From: Methylotenera_A sp031422335
GTDB taxonomy: Bacteria; Pseudomonadota; Gammaproteobacteria; Burkholderiales; Methylophilaceae
Assembly: GCA_031422335.1 (NCBI GenBank)
Contig: JANOQW010000013.1
Location: 1 to 64,000 of the forward strand
DNA: 64,000 bases
Reading direction: 5' to 3'
Positions 25,524-32,853 of this stretch are shown one piece after another (positions within the stretch are counted from its first letter, which is position 1; each line of letters begins with the position of its first letter). The notes below the pieces were generated by a model. The model did not search any database, was not told the DNA's origin, and saw only the letters and a program-made list of their open reading frames with translations. Both the position numbers and the translations under genes were made by a program.

Positions 25524-26846
25524 GTGAAAGCCACTCAGCCAGCAATTCAAGCTAAAACTGCAATTGAATGGCTGGCATACATCGAAGCCTTGCACCCCAA
25601 AGCTATCGCCATGGGTTTGGATCGCGTCAATTGTGTTCTGGAAAAACTTCAACTTAAGCCCAGTTTCCCTATTATTACGGTGGCTGGCACTAACGGTAAG
25701 GGCTCTGTTTGCGCCATGCTCAGCCAAATTTACGTGCAAGCGGGTTACCGCGTGGGCACTTATACTTCGCCACATATTCATCGTTACAACGAGCGTGTGT
25801 GCGTCAATTTACAATCTATTTCTGATGACGATTTGTGTGCTGCATTTACTGCAGTAGAGGCGGCGCGCGACGGCATTGCACTGACCTATTTTGAGATGGG
25901 CACGCTGGCAGCCATGTGGTATTTATGTCGGCAAAAGTTAGATGTTTGCGTGCTAGAAATTGGCTTGGGCGGCAGACTAGATGCGGTGAATGCATTTGAG
26001 CCTATCTGTTCAATCGTCACCACTATCGATTTGGACCACATGGAATTTTTGGGCGACACGCGCGAGCAGATTGGTCTAGAAAAAGCTGGTGTATTTCGTG
26101 CCAATAAATTGGCGATATGTGGCGACGATAATCCACCCAAAAGTTTAGTGGATTACGCACACAAAATTGGGGCAAATTTACAGCTTATTCAGCGTGATTT
26201 TAAAGTAAACAAAACCAAAAATGGCTGGCAGTATTCGGCAGAAAATACCCAATTAGATTTACCAAAACCTGGTTTAGTAGGTGATTTTCAGCTAAATAAC
26301 GCTGCTTGTGTGCTGCGTGCAGTGCTGCATTTAAACGATATTTTACCCATGTCAAAAAAATATGCTAATGATGCCCTGCAAGCCAATATCCATGTGGCTC
26401 TCAGGGCAGTACATTTAATAGGTCGTTTTCAACAAATACAAACTAATCCGCAAGTGATCGCCGATGTGGCGCACAACCCACATGCGGCAAAGTCACTGGC
26501 GCACAATTTAAAATCGGCGCTACATATAGGTAAAACATTGGCCGTATTTGGCATGTTGGCCGATAAAGATATTGCAGGCGTGATTGAGGCGATGCAAGCT
26601 GAAATTGACATTTGGTATTTAGCTGATATTCACAATGTACGCGGTGCCAAGGCGCTAGATTTACAAAAAATATTGATGCAACAAGCTAATATTAAGCCCA
26701 TTAAAATATTTGCAGATGTTGCTGTAGCGCTGGCCGCCGCCTGTATAGACGCTGATAAAAATGATAGAATAATCATATTCGGCTCTTTTTACACGGTGGC
26801 AGATGCCATAGCCAACTTTAATACTAACGAAAATTTAACCGCATAA
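25524..26846 (+). CDS. folC: bifunctional dihydrofolate synthase / folylpolyglutamate synthase
   Basis: Adds glutamate to dihydropteroate and folates. 440 residues, GTG start. Mur-ligase fold with P-loop VAGTNGKGSVCAML (about 53-66), TSPHIHRYNERV, LEIGLGGRLDAVN and VTTIDLDHMEFLGDTREQIG, and the second ATP-site block ADVAHNPHAA. Situated between accD and the SPOR-domain gene. A short overlapping frame at its start is only a shadow. The GTG has no strong ribosome site. Confidence 0.94.
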   Translation: MKATQPAIQAKTAIEWLAYIEALHPKAIAMGLDRVNCVLEKLQLKPSFPIITVAGTNGKGSVCAMLSQIYVQAGYRVGTYTSPHIHRYNERVCVNLQSISDDDLCAAFTAVEAARDGIALTYFEMGTLAAMWYLCRQKLDVCVLEIGLGGRLDAVNAFEPICSIVTTIDLDHMEFLGDTREQIGLEKAGVFRANKLAICGDDNPPKSLVDYAHKIGANLQLIQRDFKVNKTKNGWQYSAENTQLDLPKPGLVGDFQLNNAACVLRAVLHLNDILPMSKKYANDALQANIHVALRAVHLIGRFQQIQTNPQVIADVAHNPHAAKSLAHNLKSALHIGKTLAVFGMLADKDIAGVIEAMQAEIDIWYLADIHNVRGAKALDLQKILMQQANIKPIKIFADVAVALAAACIDADKNDRIIIFGSFYTVADAIANFNTNENLTA

Positions 26847-26894
26847 TTTTTAAACTATAAGCGTAGTGTAAATACGCAATCTAAAAGGGTAATC

Positions 26895-27482
26895 ATGCAA
26901 AGAGAGCCGGCAGGCGAGCAAGAGTTAAATTTGAAAAAACGGGCGCGCCGCCGTTTGGTGGGTGCGATTGCGTTGGTGTTGCTGATGGTGATTGTGCTGC
27001 CGATGATATTGAAAGACCGTGCTGCCAGCACGCCAGCAGAGAAAATCACCATTACTTTGCCAAGCGACCAAACGCAAACTACGCCATCAGATTTTGATTC
27101 TAATATCGTGCCTGCCGAGCCAGTACAAGCACTGCCGGAAGTGATTGATGAAACTGAACAATCTCCTGAAGTGAGCGCTGATGTTGGCACAGACGCGCCA
27201 ACGCCAGCTAAACAAACCCTTGCAAAGCAAACCCCTGTAAAAGAAGCGGCTGCCCAAAAATTTTATGTGCAAGTGGGCGTTTTTTCAGATGCTGCAAACG
27301 TAAAACAATTACAAACAAAATTAGGTGATTTAGGCTATAAATCACAAACCGAAAAAATTAGCACCGATAAAGGCCAAAAAATACGTTTACGCACGCAAAT
27401 CTTTGCTGATAGAAACGAAGCTGCAATTGCGCTAGAAAATATTAAAGATGCGGGACTCACTGGCATGGTGGTGAGTCAGTAA
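26895..27482 (+). CDS. dedD: SPOR-domain membrane protein (DedD-like)
   Basis: 195 residues: a basic cytoplasmic lead (KKRARRRLVG), one membrane helix (about 22-40), a Pro/Thr/Glu-rich periplasmic linker, and a C-terminal SPOR domain (about 122-193, starting FYVQVGVFSDAANVKQL). SPOR domains bind glycan strands lacking peptide side chains at the septum, so a role in cell division is expected. The folC-dedD-cvpA-purF order is conserved in many proteobacteria and supports the name. Confidence 0.85.
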   Translation: MQREPAGEQELNLKKRARRRLVGAIALVLLMVIVLPMILKDRAASTPAEKITITLPSDQTQTTPSDFDSNIVPAEPVQALPEVIDETEQSPEVSADVGTDAPTPAKQTLAKQTPVKEAAAQKFYVQVGVFSDAANVKQLQTKLGDLGYKSQTEKISTDKGQKIRLRTQIFADRNEAAIALENIKDAGLTGMVVSQ

Positions 27483-27502
27483 TGCAGCCAATAAGTGATT
27501 AA

Positions 27503-27994
27503 ATGACCAGTTTTGATTACGCAGTTTTTATCATTATCGGTATCTCGATTGTGGTGAGTATGATGCGCGGTGCAGTGCGCGAGGTGTTGGCGATCGCCGG
27601 CTGGTTGGTGGCTATTTATATTGCAAAAACCTACGCCATGCAGCTTATCCCACTGTTGCCAGCCGATATTCCAACGGAATCATTAAAAATATTAGCCGCT
27701 TACATCATTACTTTTTTGGGTGTTTTACTGATTGCCAGCTTGCTCACCATCGCGCTTTCTACGCTAATAAAAAAAATTGGTTTAAATTGGTTGAATCGAG
27801 GTCTTGGTGGCGTGTTTGGCTTCGCTCGTGGCTTATTGATTGTATGTGTACTGGTATTTTTAGCAGGCTTAACCAGCTTGCCAAAAGACGCGCGTTGGAC
27901 CAATGCCATGTTTAGCTCACCACTAGAAGCGTTAGTAAAAAGCATACTGCCTTATGTGCCGCAAATGGTGGCCAAACATGTCAAATATGATTAG
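27503..27994 (+). CDS. cvpA: CvpA family membrane protein
   Basis: 163 residues with four membrane helices (about 3-20, 27-45, 62-84 and 100-121). Named for colicin V production in Escherichia coli; recent work in several species ties it to envelope homeostasis. Typical features are DYAVFIIIGISIVVSMMRGA at the start, and GGVFGFARGLL. It is 46 bases upstream of purF, the usual arrangement. Confidence 0.9.
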   Translation: MTSFDYAVFIIIGISIVVSMMRGAVREVLAIAGWLVAIYIAKTYAMQLIPLLPADIPTESLKILAAYIITFLGVLLIASLLTIALSTLIKKIGLNWLNRGLGGVFGFARGLLIVCVLVFLAGLTSLPKDARWTNAMFSSPLEALVKSILPYVPQMVAKHVKYD

Positions 27995-28040
27995 TAAAAA
28001 TATGGTTTAATAGCAGAAACCGAATGAGGAACGAAAATCT

Positions 28041-29585
28041 ATGTGTGGTGTAATCGGCATCGTCGGTAAAAATCCAGTCAACCAGCTACTGTACGATGGG
28101 TTGCTGGTGCTGCAGCATCGTGGGCAAGATGCTGCAGGCATTGTGACCTGCGATGGCAATACATTTTTTATGCACAAAAACAATGGCTTAGTGAAAGATG
28201 TATTTCAAACCCGTCATATGCGCAGCCTAGTGGGCAATGTCGGTATTGGTCATGTGCGTTACCCCACGGCAGGTTCATCTAGCGCGGCCGAGGCGCAGCC
28301 GTTTTATGTCAACTCACCATTTGGCATTGTGCTTGGTCACAACGGCAACCTCACCAATTCTGAGCAGCTCAAATCTGAAATGTTCCGCCAAGATTTGCGC
28401 CATATCAATACCAGCTCTGATTCTGAAGTGCTGCTAAACGTACTGGCACACGAAATTGAAAAAACCTCTAAAAACGCAGTATTAAACACCGACATGGCGT
28501 TTGACGCGGTGGCTGGCGTGCATAGACGCTGCAAGGGTGCTTATGCAGTGGTTGCAATGATTGCTAACTTTGGTTTGCTGGCGTTTCGTGACCCGAATGG
28601 CATTCGCCCGTTAGTCATCGGCAAGCAGGAAACCGACAAGGGTACCGAATATATCGTGGCCTCCGAAAGTGTCGCACTGGATGTGCTGGGCTTTAAAATG
28701 ATGCGCGATGTGGCGCCTGGTGAGGCGGTGTTTATTGACATGGAAGGCAATTTCTTCAGTCGCCAATGTGCCGAAAACGCCAAGTTAAACCCGTGTATTT
28801 TTGAGTATGTATATTTAGCGCGGCCAGACTCTGTGATTGACGGTGTTTCAGTGTATCAAACCCGCTTAGACATGGGCGTGAGCTTAGCCAATAAAATTAA
28901 ACGCGAATGGGCCGATAAAAAAATTGATGTAGTGATTCCGATTCCTGATACTAGTCGGCCAAGTGCCTTACAAGTCGGCATTAGTTTGGGCTTAGATTAC
29001 CGCGAAGGCTTTATTAAAAACCGCTATATTGGTCGCACCTTTATTATGCCAGGCCAAGCGCTGCGTAAAAAATCAGTACGGCAAAAACTCAATCCAATAG
29101 GCATTGAGTTTAAAGGCAAAAATGTGCTGTTGGTGGATGATTCCATCGTGCGTGGCACAACCTCGCAGCAGATTGTGCAAATGGCGCGTGATGCAGGCGC
29201 AAGTAAAGTTTATTTTGCTTCAGCAGCGCCGCCCGTGCGCTTTCCCAATGTGTATGGCATTGATATGCCCAGCCGTGATGAGTTGCTGGCCACTGGGCGA
29301 AGCGATGAAGAGATTTGCATAGAAATTGGCGCCGATGCGCTGATTTATCAAGATTTAGAGGATTTAGTTGGCGACATAAAGCTAAGTAATAATACGATTG
29401 AAGATTTTGATTGCAGTTGCTTTGATGGTAAATATGTCACAGGTGATGTGGATGCGGCCTATTTAAACCGCATAGAATCAGCGCGTGGCGACATGAATAA
29501 AAAACAAAAACCTGCTAACGCCAGTACGCAAATGGATTTAAATTTAATTGATGCGGACGAAAATGAAGAAGTAATTGAGGCGTAA
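28041..29585 (+). CDS. purF: amidophosphoribosyltransferase
   Basis: First step of purine synthesis: PRPP plus glutamine to phosphoribosylamine. 514 residues. N-terminal nucleophile Cys2 (MCGVIGIVG) and class II glutamine amidotransferase domain (to about 235), then a phosphoribosyltransferase domain with the PRPP loop VLLVDDSIVRGTT. No propeptide or iron-sulfur cysteines of the Bacillus type are evident. RBS GAGGAACG lies before the ATG. It ends upstream of the metZ leader. Confidence 0.96.
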   Translation: MCGVIGIVGKNPVNQLLYDGLLVLQHRGQDAAGIVTCDGNTFFMHKNNGLVKDVFQTRHMRSLVGNVGIGHVRYPTAGSSSAAEAQPFYVNSPFGIVLGHNGNLTNSEQLKSEMFRQDLRHINTSSDSEVLLNVLAHEIEKTSKNAVLNTDMAFDAVAGVHRRCKGAYAVVAMIANFGLLAFRDPNGIRPLVIGKQETDKGTEYIVASESVALDVLGFKMMRDVAPGEAVFIDMEGNFFSRQCAENAKLNPCIFEYVYLARPDSVIDGVSVYQTRLDMGVSLANKIKREWADKKIDVVIPIPDTSRPSALQVGISLGLDYREGFIKNRYIGRTFIMPGQALRKKSVRQKLNPIGIEFKGKNVLLVDDSIVRGTTSQQIVQMARDAGASKVYFASAAPPVRFPNVYGIDMPSRDELLATGRSDEEICIEIGADALIYQDLEDLVGDIKLSNNTIEDFDCSCFDGKYVTGDVDAAYLNRIESARGDMNKKQKPANASTQMDLNLIDADENEEVIEA

Positions 29586-29640
29586 TTAAGAAACCATCTA
29601 AAAACACTTGACCTTTAATCGCCACAGGAATAGTATGAAT

Positions 29641-29724
29641 TAGCGCTGATTTGAGTGGCCAATTTTAAACAAAGCCTTACTCAGCTTGCGAGCGCATAAT
29701 AAATTCTGCTAAAGCGAGGGCTTG
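29641..29724 (+). ncRNA. putative SAM-II riboswitch upstream of metZ
   Basis: GCGCTGATTTGA (29643-29654), CTTGCGAGCGC (29685-29695), ATAATAAA and GCTAAA (29708-29713) match the conserved core of SAM-II RNAs in order. P1 pairs GCGCT (29643-29647) with AGCGC (29691-29695). A pseudoknot can pair 29672-29678 (AAGCCTT) with 29717-29723 (AGGGCTT), one wobble. The first loop is longer than in minimal SAM-II RNAs; the extra part can form GAGTGGC/GCC-TT-ACTC, competing with the pseudoknot. The downstream gene makes a methionine precursor, a known SAM-II target class. Identified from memory of the motif, not by covariance search. Confidence 0.7.
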
Positions 29725-29737
29725 TATATCAAGCTAT

Positions 29738-29780
29738 AAAAACCCGTTTTAGCTTATTGTTCAGCTTTAACGGGTTTTTT
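29738..29780 (+). terminator. intrinsic terminator in the metZ leader
   Basis: AAAAACCCGTT (29738-29748) pairs with AACGGGTTTTT (29769-29779), with AGCT (29751-29754) pairing AGCT (29763-29766) inside, ending in T6. It lies between the putative riboswitch and metZ, so it may be an attenuator or simply end purF transcripts. AAGCT (29731-29735) can instead pair with AGCTT (29751-29755), a possible antiterminator. Confidence 0.8.
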
Positions 29781-29805
29781 AATGCCCGCAATATGTGAGA
29801 ATGAA

Positions 29806-30984
29806 ATGACAAAGACAACATATCATACTGAAACCTTGGCGGTGCGCGCAGGTAGCGAAGCCACCGAGTTTGGCGAGAATTCTGAGGCGCTATTTTTAAA
29901 CTCCAGCTTTAGATTTAAAGGCGCAGCGCAAGCCGCAGCGCGCTTTAGCGGCACAGAACCAGGTAATATTTACTCGCGCTTCACCAATCCAACTGTTACC
30001 ATGTTTCAAAATAAACTGGCAGCGTTAGAAGGCGCCGAGCAGTGCGTAGCCACATCAACAGGTATGTCGGCCATATTGGCTTGCGTCATGGGTTTGTGCA
30101 GCGCAGGCGACCATATTGTGGCCTCACGCAGTATTTTTGGCACGTCGGTGCAATTATTCAGCAATATTATGATGCGCTGGGGCTTGCAGGTGACTTACGT
30201 TTCGCTGACTGATCCAGCCGAGTGGCAAGCCGCTATTACACCAAAAACCAAACTGTTTTTTGCAGAAACGCCATCGAATCCGCTAACAGAAGTGTGCGAT
30301 ATTCAAGTGTTGGCCGATATTGCGCACAGCGCGCGCGCGCATTTGGTGGTGGATAACTGTTTTTGTACGCCTGCGATTCAGCGCCCATTAGATTTAGGCG
30401 CGGACATCATTATTCACTCAGCCACTAAGTATATTGACGGTCAGGGCAGATGTTTAGGTGGTGCTGTTTTAGGCACTAAGGCACTCATGGAGCCTGTGTA
30501 CGGCTTTTTGCGCAGTGCCGGCGTGACCATGAGCGCTTTTAACGCATGGGTGTTTTTAAAAGGCTTAGAAACACTGCATGTGCGCATGGAGGCGCATGCT
30601 AAGCGCGCCTTAGCACTGGCGACTTGGCTAGAAGCCCAGCCACAAGTCGCGCGGGTATATTACCCTGGCTTGGCCTCACATCCACAGCATGCTTTAGCTT
30701 TAAAACAGCAAACCAGTGGTGGTGGCATTGTCAGTTTTGAAGTGCAGCCAAAAACAGGTCAAACCCAGCAAGAAGCGGCTTGGGCACTGATCGATGCGAC
30801 GGAGTTAATTTCGATTACGGCTAATTTAGGCGATGCAAAAACCACCATCACGCACCCAGCTACCACCACCCACAGTCGCATTACAGCAGAGGCGCGCGCT
30901 GCATCTGGCATTCAAGATAATTTGGTGCGTATCGCCGTGGGTCTAGAGCATGTGGATGATTTAAAAGCAGATTTACGGTTTTAG
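29806..30984 (+). CDS. metZ: O-succinylhomoserine sulfhydrylase
   Basis: Cys/Met-metabolism PLP enzyme of 392 residues; makes homocysteine from O-succinylhomoserine and sulfide. K208 in HSATKYIDGQGRCLGG binds PLP; YSRFTNPTV, STGMSAI and DNCFCTPAIQRPL are family blocks. The frame opens at 29782, but GAGAATGAA before the ATG at 29806 and the family N-terminus (TKTTYHTETLAVRAG) favour this start. purF-metZ adjacency is typical. O-acetylhomoserine specificity cannot be excluded. Likely controlled by the SAM-II-like leader. Confidence 0.9.
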   Translation: MTKTTYHTETLAVRAGSEATEFGENSEALFLNSSFRFKGAAQAAARFSGTEPGNIYSRFTNPTVTMFQNKLAALEGAEQCVATSTGMSAILACVMGLCSAGDHIVASRSIFGTSVQLFSNIMMRWGLQVTYVSLTDPAEWQAAITPKTKLFFAETPSNPLTEVCDIQVLADIAHSARAHLVVDNCFCTPAIQRPLDLGADIIIHSATKYIDGQGRCLGGAVLGTKALMEPVYGFLRSAGVTMSAFNAWVFLKGLETLHVRMEAHAKRALALATWLEAQPQVARVYYPGLASHPQHALALKQQTSGGGIVSFEVQPKTGQTQQEAAWALIDATELISITANLGDAKTTITHPATTTHSRITAEARAASGIQDNLVRIAVGLEHVDDLKADLRF

Positions 30985-30993
30985 GAGTTGCAC

Positions 30994-31383
30994 ATGCACA
31001 CCAGTATTTACGCGGGGCTTTGTGGCTTATTAATGGCTTGGTTGGCACTGCAAACCATTAAAGTAAGGCGCGCCAATAAAGTAAAGCTAGGCGACGGCGG
31101 CAATTTTGAACTGCAAAGTGCCATGCGCGCACATGGCAATTTTGCAGAATACATGCCGATTAGTATTATCTTGCTATTTTTACTTGAGCATAACGGGACA
31201 CCTGTGTTGGTGATTCACATTGTTGGCGTGGCATTTTTGTATGGCCGTTGGCTGCACGCGCAAGGCTTGCTGAAGGATAATTTACGTAAGCGCGCGCTTG
31301 GCATGGGCTATACACTGAATATTCTGATTGGGTTAGCAATTGCCAACATCGTGCTGGCTATTTTTAATCTAGTTAGAATCTAG
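30994..31383 (+). CDS. MAPEG family membrane protein
   Basis: 129 residues with four membrane helices. MAPEG proteins are glutathione- or eicosanoid-related membrane enzymes; the family signature AMRAHGNFAEYMP (about 42-54), with the conserved R, H, N and E, is clear, and FLYGRWLHAQGL follows. I start at ATG 30994, six bases after TAGGAG; an in-frame TTG at 30988 overlaps that ribosome site. It follows metZ by 9 bases. Its stop overlaps the stop of the convergent reverse gene. Substrate unknown. Confidence 0.82.
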   Translation: MHTSIYAGLCGLLMAWLALQTIKVRRANKVKLGDGGNFELQSAMRAHGNFAEYMPISIILLFLLEHNGTPVLVIHIVGVAFLYGRWLHAQGLLKDNLRKRALGMGYTLNILIGLAIANIVLAIFNLVRI

Positions 31384-32303
31384 TCAAGCTGCGAGATTTG
31401 CCGTTCAATTTGGTCTAGCATGTCGTAGCGTTTACGATACATACTACGTTTTTTTGAATCAATTTCACTCAAATCTTTGTGTGTGGTGCAAGTTTTTAAA
31501 TGGTAAAAGCCATCTGCTTGGGACACACCTTCGTGATCTTTCCAAATTTCATCGTAGTTGGTGTTACTTAAACTTTTAGCCGATGATTTGAAATAGGCAT
31601 GGCAGTGGTGGCGATGCGTTTGATCAACCGCTAAAATTTTAGTAGCGCGCACCCTAGTTGCAATCATGCATAACACCGCTATGACAAAGCTGCGCGGTCG
31701 CAAGCCATGGAAATCTTTGGTGAGTTGCTTAATAATCTCGAGTGACTTTTCGCTTGCAACGCCGCTATGAATGCCTTGAATGCCGCCTACAAATAGGGTG
31801 ATTTGATTATTGTGATGACCTAAACTAAATGCCAAAGACATCACTCGTAAATCGTTATGAAAAATATTCAGTACAATTTCGCCTTCTCGCACAAACCAGC
31901 GCGGCTTATCTAGCACAATTGCCGTATTGGGCGCGTATGCATTCAGGCCTACAATTTCTTTAAGCGTACCATCAGATACATCCAAAAATTTTGGCATACC
32001 TGTTAAAAACGCATAATGTTTGGCAATAGCAGAAAATCGCTCAGCCACATCCCAATCTTTATGAATATAGGGCCAAATTAAATTGCCCAACACACTGGGT
32101 TCATTCTGAAAAATATGCCCGTAACCTAGCTGATGGATTTCTTGCGAGAATTTTTGAATTAAATCGTTATTTTTTTTTGCTTTGAAGTAAAAAAGCAGCT
32201 TGTGAACTAAAGCGCCCATGCTGTTGGAAGGATAAACTTCCCTACTAACTTTAACAAAAGCATTAAAGTTTAGGTTGGCAGATGGTTTAAATTCAATCGA
32301 CAT
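31380..32303 (-). CDS. VirK/YbjX family protein (DUF535)
   Basis: 307 residues, cytosolic, no signal peptide. The DUF535 pattern is visible: LNIFHNDLRVMSLAFSLG, LFVGGIQGIHSG, DFHGLRPRSFVIAVLCMIA and the basic C-terminus LSEIDSKKRSMYRKRYDMLD. Family members in enterobacteria (VirK, YbjX) affect envelope and virulence traits, but no biochemical role is established. The reverse gene is convergent with the MAPEG gene and divergent from gyrA. Confidence 0.75.
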   Translation of the reverse strand: MSIEFKPSANLNFNAFVKVSREVYPSNSMGALVHKLLFYFKAKKNNDLIQKFSQEIHQLGYGHIFQNEPSVLGNLIWPYIHKDWDVAERFSAIAKHYAFLTGMPKFLDVSDGTLKEIVGLNAYAPNTAIVLDKPRWFVREGEIVLNIFHNDLRVMSLAFSLGHHNNQITLFVGGIQGIHSGVASEKSLEIIKQLTKDFHGLRPRSFVIAVLCMIATRVRATKILAVDQTHRHHCHAYFKSSAKSLSNTNYDEIWKDHEGVSQADGFYHLKTCTTHKDLSEIDSKKRSMYRKRYDMLDQIERQISQLD

Positions 32304-32853
32304 TATCGTTATAATTTTATATGTTAAATATATGATAAACGCTTATTGCCAAGTTGTTAAGTAAGTATTTTTTAGGTAATGATTAATCGTTTGCATATAA
32401 CTTTTTTACCAAAAATAACTTTTAAATGCTGTGATGCTAGATTTGCCTAGTTAGCATTAAGCCAGTAACTTGCTTTTTATGTGCTTAAATTACCCGTGTA
32501 AAAAGCAGTACCCTGTAAGCCGCATGGGTGTTGGTCTACAGAGCATACAAATAAGATGTTGGTTTACTTCAATCAATATTTAATGGCATTATAGCTTGCC
32601 ATAACTGTTTATTTAACGAAATATAAACTACTTCAATTTCCTTCCAATGGCGCTGCAAAAGCATCTTTTAAGCCTTAGCTGTTTTTAGGGACTTTTGTAT
32701 GAAGTTTGCGCAAGTATTTAGCCTGATTTGTGCGTGTTTTGCAGGGTGAAACGTGTTAAAATTTGTAACTTAATAGGTGGTAAAAGCAGGCCGCAACAAT
32801 AGCGGTTTTAGACTAATTAAAAATCGTCACAGACATACAATACGGAAATATCC
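32304..32853. other. 550-base intergenic region upstream of gyrA
   Basis: No convincing open frame on either strand. It must contain the divergent promoters of gyrA and the DUF535 gene. I could not assign -35/-10 boxes with confidence; TTAAAATT near 32757 is a candidate -10 for gyrA. The only recognisable element is copy C of the dispersed hairpin family. Confidence 0.6.
32511..32546 (+). repeat. dispersed hairpin family, copy C
   Basis: CTGTAAGCC and GGTCTACAG flank GCATGGGTGTT; GAGCATA follows. The arms use CTGTA/TACAG where copies B and D use CTGCA/TGCAG, a compensating change on both sides. Confidence 0.75.
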
